A stretch of DNA of 59,778 nucleotides from Streptomyces sp. DH37. GTDB lineage: Bacteria; Actinomycetota; Actinomycetes; Streptomycetales; Streptomycetaceae. The stretch spans positions 1-59,778 of the forward strand of contig NZ_JARVKV010000036.1 of assembly GCF_029813835.1 (NCBI RefSeq). Reading direction: 5' to 3'. A program made the translations under genes and the position numbers. Below the pieces are notes generated by a model. The model saw only the letters and a list, made by a program, of their open reading frames with translations, was not told where the DNA came from and did no database searches. This document shows positions 1 through 8,714 of this stretch, in pieces (position 1 is the stretch's first letter; each line of letters begins with the position of its first letter).

Positions 1-37
1 CGACCGCCCCGGACCCCGCCGGTGTCCGGGGCGGTCG
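1..37. terminator. Strong GC hairpin, probable terminator
   Basis: Bases 1-13 are the exact reverse complement of 25-37, giving a 13-bp stem with an 11-nt loop. It probably ends a gene lying left of the window. There is no clear T-tract, as is usual in Streptomyces. Confidence 0.6.
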
Positions 38-179
38 CACGTGCGGGTGATCCTCGGACCGGGCGGCGGCCCGGACCCCGCGCGCGGGGCAGCCGTCCAT
101 AAAGTCTTCGCGCTCCGGCCAGGCGTGTTGCTACCGTCCGAGCCGCACCACGGCACACCCCCCACGGAGGAACGGCACC

Positions 180-902
180 ATGAGCATCCATCTGATCGGC
201 GGAGGCTGGGACGGGGAAGCCGCCTCCGCGGTCTACGGGCCCTTCCTCGCCGAGGCCGGGGACGCCCCGACCGTCGCCTGCCTGCTGATCGACGAGGGCG
301 ACGGCGCCGGGTACTTCGCCCGCTTCGAGGCCGCCCTGCGCGGCGTGGACCCCTCGTGCGTGCCGGAACCGGTCCTGGTGCCGGTGGGCGGGGCGTTCGA
401 CCCGGCCGTCCTGGAGGGCGCGGACGCGCTGCTGGTGGGCGGCGGGCTCACCCCCGCGTACCACGACGCGCTGGCCGGCGTCCTGGACACCGTCACGCTG
501 CGGATCATGCGGGGCCTGCCGTACGCGGGCTTCTCGGCGGGCGCGTCGGTCGCCGCCGAGCACGCGGTCGTCGGCGGATGGCTCTCCGACGGGATCCCCG
601 TCTGCCCCGGCGACGCCGCCGAGGACCTGGAGGAGGTGGACGTCCGCCCCGGCCTCGGCCTCCTGCCGGGCGCCGTCGAGGTGCACACCGCGCAGTGGGG
701 GACGCTGTCCCGGCTGGTCGACACCGTCGCGCGGGGCCGCGCCCGGCACGGCGTGGCACTCGACGAGAACACCCTGCTGACGGTGGAGGGCGACCGCGCC
801 CGGGTCTCCGGCCGGGGGCGGGTGCACGTGGTGCGCACCGGTCACGCCGCCGGGGAGGCGGTGGTGCGGGCGTACGGCGCGGGCGAGGAGTTCGCGCTCT
901 GA
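180..902 (+). CDS. Peptidase S51 (dipeptidase E-like) family protein
   Basis: A 240-aa cytoplasmic protein of the type 1 glutamine amidotransferase/peptidase S51 fold. It opens with MSIHLIGGGWD, a Rossmann-like first strand. The nucleophile elbow GFSAGAS, around residues 120-126, places the catalytic serine. S51 enzymes hydrolyse Asp-X dipeptides or act as cyanophycinases, but the substrate here cannot be fixed. The ATG at 180 follows a GGAGGAA Shine-Dalgarno. The gene stands alone; the bases before it (38-179) show no confident promoter. Confidence 0.8.
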   Translation: MSIHLIGGGWDGEAASAVYGPFLAEAGDAPTVACLLIDEGDGAGYFARFEAALRGVDPSCVPEPVLVPVGGAFDPAVLEGADALLVGGGLTPAYHDALAGVLDTVTLRIMRGLPYAGFSAGASVAAEHAVVGGWLSDGIPVCPGDAAEDLEEVDVRPGLGLLPGAVEVHTAQWGTLSRLVDTVARGRARHGVALDENTLLTVEGDRARVSGRGRVHVVRTGHAAGEAVVRAYGAGEEFAL

Positions 903-941
903 CGGCCTGACGGCCCGGCCGCACGGTCGACGCGCGCGGGA

Positions 942-1030
942 GGGACGCAGAGAACGCAGAGGGACACGGGGGGACGCAGAGGGACACGGGGGGACGCAGA
1001 GGGACACGGGGGGACGCAGAGGGACGCAGA
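942..1030. repeat. 10/20-nt tandem repeat
   Basis: Decamers of the form GGGACRCRGR run head to tail. Three exact 20-nt units (GGGACACGGG then GGGACGCAGA) occupy 961-1020, with degenerate copies on either side. The array is noncoding, between the S51 peptidase and the alpha/beta hydrolase. Its 10-nt period equals about one helical turn. Confidence 0.9.
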
Positions 1031-1092
1031 GGCGTACGGAGCCCGCGAATATCCGCGGGCGGCCCGGCCCCTCCGCCCCTACCCTGTGCCGG

Positions 1093-1914
1093 ATGACGAC
1101 CCCGACGACGCTCTCCCACGACACCGCCGGCGACGGCCCCGCCCTGGTGCTGCTGCACTCCTCGGTCTGCGACCGGCGCATGTGGGACCCGCAGTGGTCC
1201 GCCCTGGCCGACGCCGGCCACCGGGTGGTGCGCTGCGACTTCCGCGGCTTCGGCGACACCCCGGCGGCGACCGCCCCCCACCGCGACGCCGACGACGTGC
1301 TCGCCCTGCTGGACGCCCTCGGCATCGGGCGGACGGCCCTGGTCGCCTCCTCCTACGGCGGCCGTGTCGCCCTGGAGTTCGCCGCGCGGTGGCCGGACCG
1401 GGTGACCGCCATGGCGCTGCTGTGCCCCGCACTGCCCGGACACGAGCCCGGACACGAGCCCGGCCCGGAGCTGACCGCCTTCGACGAGCGCGAGGAGGCG
1501 CTGCTCGAGGCCGGCGACCTCGCCGGAGCCGTCGAGCTCAACGTGGACACCTGGCTCGGGCCGGACGCCGACGAGGCGGCGCGCGAGAAGGTGCGGCGGA
1601 TGCAGCGGCACGCCTTCGAGGTGCAGCTCGCGGCGGAGGAGGAGGCGGGGGGCGGGACGGGGGGAGGAACCGGCGAACTCCCCGAGCCCGCACTGGACCT
1701 CTCCGCGGTCACGGCCCCCGTCCTCGCCGTCTCCGGCGTCCACGACCTGGCGGACTTCCGCGCGATCGCCGCCCGCCTGCCGTCCCTCCTCACCGGGTCC
1801 GACGTCCGCCACCTCGAACTCCCCTGGGCGGGCCACCTGCCCGGCCTGGAGCGCCCCGCCGAGACGACCGCGCTGCTGGCGGACTTCCTGCGCGGGGCGG
1901 TCCCGGCCCCCTGA
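1093..1914 (+). CDS. Alpha/beta fold hydrolase
   Basis: A 273-aa protein with the alpha/beta hydrolase plan. An oxyanion-region LLHSS lies near residue 20, and a nucleophile elbow SSYGG near residue 90 has serine as the likely nucleophile. A late Asp (GVHDLAD) and a His (AGHLPGL) complete a plausible triad. An insert near residues 180-200 is rich in Glu and Gly. No ribosome site precedes the ATG. TACCCT at 1080-1085 lies seven bases upstream, which suggests a leaderless transcript. The substrate is unknown. Confidence 0.82.
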   Translation: MTTPTTLSHDTAGDGPALVLLHSSVCDRRMWDPQWSALADAGHRVVRCDFRGFGDTPAATAPHRDADDVLALLDALGIGRTALVASSYGGRVALEFAARWPDRVTAMALLCPALPGHEPGHEPGPELTAFDEREEALLEAGDLAGAVELNVDTWLGPDADEAAREKVRRMQRHAFEVQLAAEEEAGGGTGGGTGELPEPALDLSAVTAPVLAVSGVHDLADFRAIAARLPSLLTGSDVRHLELPWAGHLPGLERPAETTALLADFLRGAVPAP

Positions 1915-2004
1915 CCGCCGGGGCGCGTCGCGGCCGTGTCGCCCGGAGAGGTCCCGCCGGGCGAAACCCGCACGTGCGGACGCGCCGCGGGATAGGACTG
2001 TCCC

Positions 2005-2544
2005 ATGACCGCTATGAGCGACGAGTCCCCCGGGGCGCCGTTCCCGATGGCGCGGGCCGACTACCTGGCGACCCTGCCCAAGGCCACCGTCTACGCGTGC
2101 CTGTACTTCACCGACGTGCGCGGGCGGCCGGTGCAACTGCGTTCGGTGTTCGCGGACCGGGTGTGGCAGCTCCCGGGCGGCAACATGGACCCGGGCGAGG
2201 ACCCGTACCGGACGGCCGTGCGGGAGACGTACGAGGAGACCGGGCTGCGGATCGAGGGGCCGCGACCGCTGCTGCTGGCGCACTACATCCGCTCCGACCC
2301 GGCCGACGCGCCGCTCGCCAAGATCGGCTTCTGCTTCGACGGCGGCACCCTGGACGACGAGCGGCTCGCGTCCATCCGGCTCGATCCGGGCGAGCACGAC
2401 CGCTGGGCCGTGGAGGACTGGGAGACCTGGGAGCGGCTGATGAACCCCGAGGGCTACCGGCGGCTGGCCGCGCTCGCCGAGGCCCGCCGCACCGGCCGCG
2501 CGGGGCTGCTGGTGAGCGAGCCGACGGTCACGGGGCGAGCCTGA
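2005..2544 (+). CDS. NUDIX hydrolase
   Basis: A 179-aa protein with an intact Nudix box. A glycine, five residues, Glu, seven residues and then RETYEETGL give the Mg-binding helix that hydrolyses nucleoside diphosphates linked to another moiety. The sequence around it (VWQLPGGNMDPGED) is typical. The substrate is not predictable. A second ATG lies three codons in. TAGGAC six bases before 2005 and no Shine-Dalgarno point to a leaderless start at 2005. The gene ends at a shared bidirectional hairpin. Confidence 0.88.
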   Translation: MTAMSDESPGAPFPMARADYLATLPKATVYACLYFTDVRGRPVQLRSVFADRVWQLPGGNMDPGEDPYRTAVRETYEETGLRIEGPRPLLLAHYIRSDPADAPLAKIGFCFDGGTLDDERLASIRLDPGEHDRWAVEDWETWERLMNPEGYRRLAALAEARRTGRAGLLVSEPTVTGRA

Positions 2545-2551
2545 ACACGGG

Positions 2552-2583
2552 CCCGGCCCGACGGCGTGCGCCGTCGGGCCGGG
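2552..2583. terminator. Bidirectional terminator hairpin
   Basis: A perfect 14-bp stem (2552-2565 with 2570-2583) and a GTGC loop lie between two convergent genes, the NUDIX gene and the secreted protein. Confidence 0.8.
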
Positions 2584-2607
2584 TGGGGCGGTGCGCGCGG
2601 ACGCGTG

Positions 2608-3372
2608 TTACTGGACGTCCACGTAGTCGGCCTTGGAGGTGACCGGGTAGGTGTTGGCGGAACCGGCGAAGCTCCAGCGCCAGTAGCCGTCGGCGGAGGC
2701 CGTCACCGTGGTCTTGAGCGTCCCGGTGGAGCTGGTGTAGACGGTCTTGACCGTGCTGTAGCCGGTGCCGCCCTTCTTGTGGAACTGCAGCCTGACCGGC
2801 TGCTTGCTGTACGTGGTGTACGTGCCGGTGTACCAGTTGGCACGGGTCAGCTTGCCGGTGACCGTGATGGTCGCGCCCTTCCTGACGGGCTCCGGCGAGG
2901 CGTTGGCGGTCAGCGCGGAGAAGCGCTGGAGCTTGAAGCTGCCGGCCTTGTCGCTGACGTAGGTGTCGTAGTCGTACGACGCCACGAAGGCGTCGACGTA
3001 CCACGTGCCCGCCTGGTCGTTGTCGTACAGGTCGACCTTCGGGTCGACGGTGAAGGCGGCCGAGCACCTGGACGAGGTCGGGCTCAGTTCCGTGCACGTC
3101 ACCGGCGCGTTCGGCTGGAGGAAGCCGTAGCCGGGGCCGTACAGGTAGAAGTCGGCCTCCTCGATGCCGGAGTCGTCCGTCGCGGTCACGGAGACCGTGA
3201 ACGTCTTGGCGTGGGTGGTGCCGACGGTCACGTTCTTGCCGCCGTTGACGACGACGCTGTTGACCGTGAGGTCTTCGGCCGCCTGGGCGGCCGGGGCGGT
3301 GAGGCCGAGGACCGCGGTCGTGGCCGCGGTGAGCATGGCGAAGGCAGCGCGCTTGCGCAAGGAGTCCCCCAC
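2608..3372 (-). CDS. Secreted Ig-like/calcium-binding-type protein
   Basis: A 254-aa exported protein. The N-terminus has basic residues (LRKR), a hydrophobic stretch and an APAAQA signal-peptidase site near residue 31. The mature part is rich in Thr, Val, Tyr and Ser and looks like two beta-sandwich domains, residues about 33-155 and 155-254. The first holds two cysteines (CTELSPTSSRC) probably joined as a disulfide. Such proteins are often labelled calcium-binding in Streptomyces, but no EF-hand is visible. Its function is unknown, and it has its own promoter. Confidence 0.75.
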   Translation of the reverse strand: MGDSLRKRAAFAMLTAATTAVLGLTAPAAQAAEDLTVNSVVVNGGKNVTVGTTHAKTFTVSVTATDDSGIEEADFYLYGPGYGFLQPNAPVTCTELSPTSSRCSAAFTVDPKVDLYDNDQAGTWYVDAFVASYDYDTYVSDKAGSFKLQRFSALTANASPEPVRKGATITVTGKLTRANWYTGTYTTYSKQPVRLQFHKKGGTGYSTVKTVYTSSTGTLKTTVTASADGYWRWSFAGSANTYPVTSKADYVDVQ

Positions 3373-3427
3373 AGAAGGAAAAGACGCACATCAGTGCCCA
3401 TGGACGCACCGGTGCAGTGGTGGCGCA

Positions 3428-3456
3428 ACTGTACGGACACGGACCTTCGTTCACAA
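3428..3456 (-). promoter_or_regulatory. Vegetative promoter of the secreted-protein gene
   Basis: On the minus strand TTGTGA (3456-3451), a 17-nt spacer and TACAGT (3433-3428) match the HrdB-type consensus. The predicted start near 3421 gives a leader of about 50 nt. Confidence 0.6.
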
Positions 3457-3522
3457 CTCCTTTCGATTCAGGTCGCCGGAGGTTCACCTCGCCCCGGCGG
3501 AGGGGCCGGGCAGACTGGTGCG

Positions 3523-4338
3523 GTGGTCGACCGCGCCTACTCCGATCCCGTCCTCGCGGCCCTGTACGACGCGCTCAACCCGTGGGGGCCCGGTGACGAC
3601 TTCCACCTGGGCCTGGTGATGTCCGCCGCGTCCGTGCTCGACGTCGGGTGCGGTACGGGCGCGCTGCTGCGCCGCGCGCGGGCGGCCGGGCACGGCGGGC
3701 GGCTGTGCGGGCTCGACCCGGCCGCCGCGATGCTCGCCCGGGCGCGGGAGGCGGCGGCCCGGGAGCGGGTGGACGTGGAGTGGGTGCTCGGGGACCTGGG
3801 ATCGGCCTCCTGGGAGCGGGAGTTCGAGCTGGTGGTGATGACCGGGCACGCCTTCCAGGTGCTGCTCGGCGACGAGGAGGTGCGCACCGCCCTCGCCGCC
3901 GTACGGTCCGCCCTCGCCGACGGCGGGCGCTTCGCGTTCGAGACGCGCAACCCGGCGGCCCGGCCGTGGGAGCGCTGGACGCCGGAGCACGCGGTCGAGG
4001 TGGCGGACGGCGCGGGCGCGACGGTACGGGTCGCGCACCGGGTCGAGGAGCCGGTGGAGGGGGACGCCGGGGGCACCGGGGGCACCGTCCGTTTCACCAC
4101 CACGTTCACCGGCCCCGGCTGGGAGCGGGACAGCCGCAGCGAGCTGCGCTTCCCGGACATGGAGGCGCTCGACGGCTTCCTCTCCGGGGCCGGACTGACG
4201 GTCGTGGAGCGGTACGGGGACTGGGGGCGGGGGCCGTTGACCGCCGCCTCCCCGGAGATCGTCACCGTCGCGGCCGTACCGCGCCGGCGAGGGGGCGATC
4301 CGTCCGGATTCCACCGTTCCGCCGGGCGGCGGCGCTAG
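3523..4338 (+). CDS. Class I SAM-dependent methyltransferase
   Basis: A 271-aa protein with motif I VLDVGCGTGALL near residue 35, then the acidic residue of strand 2 (CGLDPA) and the VMTGHAFQVLL strand-4 region, all hallmarks of Rossmann-fold methyltransferases. The substrate is unknown. I chose the GTG at 3523 because it gives VDRAYSDPVLAALYD, the usual helix before motif I. The open frame extends upstream through the divergent secreted gene, but nothing there looks coding on this strand. A GGAGGGG lies rather far upstream (about 3499), while CAGACT six bases before the GTG could be the -10 of a leaderless mRNA. Confidence 0.82.
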   Translation: MVDRAYSDPVLAALYDALNPWGPGDDFHLGLVMSAASVLDVGCGTGALLRRARAAGHGGRLCGLDPAAAMLARAREAAARERVDVEWVLGDLGSASWEREFELVVMTGHAFQVLLGDEEVRTALAAVRSALADGGRFAFETRNPAARPWERWTPEHAVEVADGAGATVRVAHRVEEPVEGDAGGTGGTVRFTTTFTGPGWERDSRSELRFPDMEALDGFLSGAGLTVVERYGDWGRGPLTAASPEIVTVAAVPRRRGGDPSGFHRSAGRRR

Positions 4339-4394
4339 GCTCGCGGGGAGGCCGTGGCCGGGGGGCCGTACGGCACGGGGAGTTGGGGGATGCC

Positions 4395-5123
4395 ATGGGT
4401 TCCGGGGTCGCGGGCCGTTCCTCGAGCGGGGCGCGGCGCACGCGCCGGGGTGCGGCGTGCGCCGCGGCGGTGTGCGCGGTGCTGACCGTGCTCGCCGGAT
4501 GCTCCGGCGCGGCGGACGACCGGGCGGGGCCGGTGCGGGAGGCGTCCGGCCCGTCCGCCCCGCCTTCCGCGTCCGCCCCGTCCTCCGCGCCGCCGTCGGC
4601 CTCGCCGTCCCCCGTCCCCACCGGGACCGAGCCGGCGTATCCGCCGGGCCCCGACGGCTGCCACCCCAACGAGGGCTGGGACGCGGAGGACGAGGCCGAC
4701 TGGCTCGACGCCGTCGTCGTCCCGCCGCTGTACGACGGCGTGTTCACCGAGGACGGCGGTGTGGAGGTCCGCGGCCCGGACGCGACCTGGGTCGGCGCGC
4801 CGCTGTGCGAACCGGTGCGGGCGCAGGTCCAGTGGTGGCTGGTCAGGGGCGCCGGGGACAGCGGCTTCGTGAGGGTGGAGGAGGTCGGGCGGAGGGCGCT
4901 GGACCTCGCCATGGAGGAGGAGGCGGCCGTCCGTCCCCCCGAGTCCGTGTCGGGGCGCGACCCGTACTGCGACGGCGCGCTCCTCGCCGTCACCGCGGGC
5001 GGCCCGCTGGAGGAGGACGACCTGCCGCTGAGGTTCGAGGTGCTCGGCGATCCCATCGACCACGAGCGCGTCGTGTACCAGAAGTACACGCCGCCCCTGA
5101 ACACCTCCCTCTGCCGCGACTGA
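4395..5123 (+). CDS. Putative lipoprotein
   Basis: A 242-aa predicted lipoprotein. It has an Arg-rich N-terminus, a hydrophobic core and lipobox LAGC with Cys36. A Ser/Pro/Ala linker follows (about 45-80), then an acidic globular domain with four further cysteines (in DGCHPN, APLCEP, PYCDG and SLCRD). I do not recognise the domain. The ATG at 4395 follows a GGGGAG/GGGGGA purine stretch. TAGGCT at 4336-4341 is a possible -10. Confidence 0.75.
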   Translation: MGSGVAGRSSSGARRTRRGAACAAAVCAVLTVLAGCSGAADDRAGPVREASGPSAPPSASAPSSAPPSASPSPVPTGTEPAYPPGPDGCHPNEGWDAEDEADWLDAVVVPPLYDGVFTEDGGVEVRGPDATWVGAPLCEPVRAQVQWWLVRGAGDSGFVRVEEVGRRALDLAMEEEAAVRPPESVSGRDPYCDGALLAVTAGGPLEEDDLPLRFEVLGDPIDHERVVYQKYTPPLNTSLCRD

Positions 5124-5156
5124 CGCACGGGACGGCCCGGACGGCGGCCCTCCCGC

Positions 5157-8100
5157 TCAGTCGAACCAGCGGTCCCGGGCCAGTTCGTCCACCCGGGAGA
5201 GGTCCTCCAGCAGGGCGGCGGCCTCGAAGCGGCGCGGCCACTGGCCCGCCGCCCAGGCCAGGCCCGCCGCGACGCCCTCGACCGTGGCGGCGTGGAGGGT
5301 GCCGTCGGGGGTGAGCCGCCAGTCCAGCTCCACGCCGCCGACGACCAGTTCGTCGTGCTCGACGTACGTGGCCGGGGCGCCGGGCAGCAGGACGCGCACC
5401 GCGTCGGGCACCTCGCGGACCTCGCCCTCCCCGGCCGCCGGGGCGGGCAGGCCACCGCCGACGACGTCGCCGAGGCGGCGTACGTCGAGGACGGCGGCCA
5501 GACCGGCCGCCAGGGCCGGGCGCACCGGCAGCAGCGGGCGGCCGGCGGCCAGCGGCAGCAGGTCGGGGGCGTCCGCGACGAGCGCGTCGGCGGCGTCCAC
5601 CACCCGCACCTCGCCGTCGACCACGGCCCGCAGCTCGTCCGGGAGCGTGACCTCCTCCGGGTCCAGTTCCGCCAGCAGGGTGTAGAGGCCGTGGAGCTGG
5701 GCCGCGCCGACGGGCAGGTCCGGGTCGGCGAGGCGGCCGAGGAGCTCGGAGGCGCCGCCCGGCTCGTCCAGGAGGGCGGCGGCGGAGGTGCGGATGCCCA
5801 GGGCGCGCAGCACCTGCTCGTCCAGGTCGGCCGTGGCGGCGGACGCCTCCTCGTACAGGCCCGCCAGCAGCGGGTCGCCGCCCGCCGCGCGCAGCCCGGC
5901 CGGACGGCGGCCGTCCAGGACGGGGTGGCCGCGCAGCCACCAGGCGGTGTACGGGCGGACGGTCTCCACCGTGCCGTCCGGCAGCAGGACGCGCACCGGG
6001 GTGGTGAGCGCGTCGCGCAGCGGGGGCCGGGAGAGCATCCGCAGGGCCTGCGGCCAGTGGTCGTCGTCGACGAGGTCCAGGTCGCGGACGGCGAGCAGCT
6101 CGGAGACCACCGGCGGGACGGGGGTCTCGGGCAGGCCGTCGAGGACGTCCTCGCACCACACGTCCACCGCGTCCAGCAGGCCCGCGTCGTCGGGCTCGGG
6201 GAAGTCGGTGTCGCGGGGCTCCAGTTCGTCGGGGTCGAGGACGACGTCGGTGGCGCGTACGAGGGTGAAGTCGGTGAGCACGCCGACCGCCGAGAGCGGC
6301 CCCTCACCCCACTTCTCCGCCAGTTCGGCGTCGCAGGCGGGCAGTTCGCCCTCGCGGACGACGCGCTCGAAGGCGCTGCCGGGGAAGACCAGCTCGGCGG
6401 CCGGGGCGAGTTCGCCCTCCTCGTCGGGGAGGGCCAGCGCGCCCAGCCAGGGCTCCTCGCCGGGCGAGAGCCGGGCGTCGCGGACGAGGGCGAGGACGGT
6501 GTCGGCCAGCTCCTCGGCGTCGAGGGGGCCGCCGTCCTCCTCGTCGTACCAGGTCTCGGCGGCCTCCAGCGACGCGGCGACCGCCGCCCGCACCTGCGGG
6601 GTGGTGAGCACCGCGCGGGGCGTGGCCGGGGTGGCCCCCAGCTTCTCCAGCAGCGGGTGGGCGGCGTCGGGGTGGGCGACCTTCAGGCCGAGCCGGGACA
6701 GCGGCTGTGCGCCCGGGGCGCCCGGGGCGCCCGCGGTGTCCGGCAGCGGCAGCAGCACCCGGCGCGGCCCGACGGTGGTGCGGCCGTCGGCGAGGGGGAC
6801 GGGCAGGCCCGTCAGCCGGTCGGGGTCGACGCCGGCGAGGGAGTCGTACAGCCGCCGCCACCACTCGGGGGCGCGCTCGACGCCGGCCAGCCGGTCGACC
6901 AGCTCACCCAGCGGCACCCGGGGGACGCCGAGGGTGCGCAGCTCGGTGCGGCGCTCCAGCCCGGCGGGCAGCAGGCCGGGGAACAGCTCGGCGAGGACCG
7001 CGACCGTCGCGGCCCCGGCGCCCTCGGCGATCTCGGCGTCGGCGGGGCGCAGCGCGTAGGGCTCGCCGTTCTCGTCGGTGGCGGCGCTCGCCAGGAACGG
7101 GGTGCGCCGCAGCCGCTCCAGCACCAGGCGGCGCAGCTCGCCGTCGAGCTCGGCCCTGCCCAGCGGACCGGGGACGAGGTCGACGGTGCCGCTCGTGACC
7201 GGCTCCCAGTCGCGCAGCAGGGCGGCGTAGGCGTCGGCGGCGCGCTCCAGCAGGAAGTCCGTCAGCGGGCCCGGGGCGATGTGGCGGCGGGAGGGCTCCA
7301 GCGGGAAGGAGGCGATCAGCAGCGCGGGCAGGCCCAGCGGCTCGTCGGTGGGGGTCGGGGCGTGGACGACGGGCACGGTGCGGGCGGGGGCGGGCGCGCC
7401 GTCGGCGTCGACGGGCACGGCCCAGGTGACGGACCAGAAGGGCCGCCGCCGCTCCTCGACGGGGCGGTCGGCGAGCAGGGCGGGGTCGGTGCGCCCGGCG
7501 GCGGCGGCCACGCGCCAGCGGGTCGGGGCGCCTCCCTGCCCGGCGGCGCCGCTGTCGTCCACGACGACGTACGCGCCGTCCTCGCGGCGGGTCAGCGTCC
7601 GCACCCCGCCGTCGGTCTCGACGACGACCTCGCTCAGGCCGGGCAGGGTGAGCAGCAGGGCGTCGTCGATCGCGGTGAGCAGCCGGACGGCCAGTTCCTC
7701 GGCGGCGCCGTCGCGCAGCGGCAGCACGACGGCCGTGTCGTACCCCTGCGGCGCGGTGCCCTGTGCGGGCATCGGCAGGCGCAGCAGCGGTACGTGGCCC
7801 TCGCGGCGGCGCAGCTCGTCGGCGAGCCCGGGGTGGTCCCCGGCGGCCCGGGCGGCCAGCTCGCGGGCCTCCGCGAGCGACCAGCGGGCGCCGCCGGTGC
7901 GGCAGACGATCGCGGGCTCGTCGCTGACGGCCAGGACGGCGGCGAAGCCGACGCCGAAGCGGCCGACGGGCGCCCCTGCTCCTGTTCCGGGGGCTGCTCC
8001 CGGTCCTGATCCGGGGCCCGAAGGCGCCTCCTCGTCCCGCTTGGCGGAGGCGCGCAGGGTGGACAGGGACTCCACGCCCGCCGCGTCCAGGGGCGCGCCG

Positions 8101-8372
8101 GTGTTGGCGGCCACCAGCACCCCGCCGCGCAGGGTGAGCCGCAGCCGGCCGGGCACGCCGGCGCGGGCGGCGGCGTCGGCGGCGTTCTGCGCCAGCTCGA
8201 CCACCAGCCGGTCGCGGTAGCCGCCGAGCGCGAGGTCCTCCTCGGCGTTGGCGTCCTCGCGGAAGCGCGCGGGGGACGCCGCCCAGGCGTCGAGTACGCC
8301 GCGGCGCAGCCGTGCGGTGTTGAAGGGGTCCACCCCGTCGTCCGCGCCCTGCACCAGCACCGTGCCGCTCAC
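5157..8372 (-). CDS. Large GHKL ATPase, sacsin N-terminal/Hsp90-like
   Basis: A 1071-aa cytoplasmic protein whose first 200 residues form a GHKL ATP-binding domain. The N-box helix is ELAQNAADA (Glu59, Asn63, Asp66). A DAAGVESL segment and glycine box GRFGVGF near residue 140 complete the ATP-lid signature seen in Hsp90, MutL and the sacsin N-terminal domain. The remaining 850 residues are Leu/Glu/Asp-rich with no motif I can name; chaperone-like or nuclease-associated roles are both conceivable. The GTG at 8372 is fixed by GGAGGAG eight bases before it; the reading frame extends further upstream but lacks such a site. It is divergent from htpX-pspAB, across a 225-bp region. Confidence 0.82.
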   Translation of the reverse strand: MSGTVLVQGADDGVDPFNTARLRRGVLDAWAASPARFREDANAEEDLALGGYRDRLVVELAQNAADAAARAGVPGRLRLTLRGGVLVAANTGAPLDAAGVESLSTLRASAKRDEEAPSGPGSGPGAAPGTGAGAPVGRFGVGFAAVLAVSDEPAIVCRTGGARWSLAEARELAARAAGDHPGLADELRRREGHVPLLRLPMPAQGTAPQGYDTAVVLPLRDGAAEELAVRLLTAIDDALLLTLPGLSEVVVETDGGVRTLTRREDGAYVVVDDSGAAGQGGAPTRWRVAAAAGRTDPALLADRPVEERRRPFWSVTWAVPVDADGAPAPARTVPVVHAPTPTDEPLGLPALLIASFPLEPSRRHIAPGPLTDFLLERAADAYAALLRDWEPVTSGTVDLVPGPLGRAELDGELRRLVLERLRRTPFLASAATDENGEPYALRPADAEIAEGAGAATVAVLAELFPGLLPAGLERRTELRTLGVPRVPLGELVDRLAGVERAPEWWRRLYDSLAGVDPDRLTGLPVPLADGRTTVGPRRVLLPLPDTAGAPGAPGAQPLSRLGLKVAHPDAAHPLLEKLGATPATPRAVLTTPQVRAAVAASLEAAETWYDEEDGGPLDAEELADTVLALVRDARLSPGEEPWLGALALPDEEGELAPAAELVFPGSAFERVVREGELPACDAELAEKWGEGPLSAVGVLTDFTLVRATDVVLDPDELEPRDTDFPEPDDAGLLDAVDVWCEDVLDGLPETPVPPVVSELLAVRDLDLVDDDHWPQALRMLSRPPLRDALTTPVRVLLPDGTVETVRPYTAWWLRGHPVLDGRRPAGLRAAGGDPLLAGLYEEASAATADLDEQVLRALGIRTSAAALLDEPGGASELLGRLADPDLPVGAAQLHGLYTLLAELDPEEVTLPDELRAVVDGEVRVVDAADALVADAPDLLPLAAGRPLLPVRPALAAGLAAVLDVRRLGDVVGGGLPAPAAGEGEVREVPDAVRVLLPGAPATYVEHDELVVGGVELDWRLTPDGTLHAATVEGVAAGLAWAAGQWPRRFEAAALLEDLSRVDELARDRWFD

Positions 8373-8597
8373 GTGTCCGTCTCCTCCGTCACGGGACGAG
8401 CCTGATGGCCTGTCTGCGGGCGACGGTACTGCGTCCGGCGCACCTCGTGTGCGCCGGGCCCGCCGGTCGCGCGGGTCGGCTCCCCGTCCACGGCCAGGGG
8501 CGGACTGTTCAGGACATTGGGGTATACAGGTAGGAAAGGCAACCGCGTCTCGGTCCACGGTCCCGGCCGGCGGGAGCGTGACGGACAGGAGGACCCC

Positions 8598-8714
8598 ATG
8601 GGCATGAGGGTCACGACGGTCGAGCGGCCTCCCGGTGGAGCACTCGACAGGGCGCTCGGTGGAGCACTCGGCAGGGCACTCGGCGAGGGCCCGGTTTCCG
8701 GGGCGGGTGCGTGA
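8598..8714 (+). CDS. 38-aa leader-like ORF coupled to htpX
   Basis: A small ORF starting at an ATG five bases after a strong AGGAGGA (8587-8593). It encodes MGMRVTTVERPPGG followed by imperfect repeats of GALDRAL/GALGRAL. Its TGA (8712-8714) shares its last base with the ATG of htpX and overlaps the alternative GTG at 8711, so it is placed for translational coupling. The best ribosome site in the region belongs to this ORF, not to htpX. I know no family for it; it could be a regulatory leader peptide or a small coupled protein. Confidence 0.5.
   Translation: MGMRVTTVERPPGGALDRALGGALGRALGEGPVSGAGA

Noticed and set aside
505..2397. Long minus-strand ORF (630 codons) and similar antisense ORFs throughout
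   Set aside because: Arg/Pro/Gly-rich translations mirror the GC3 bias of real genes on the other strand; no domain or ribosome site supports them.
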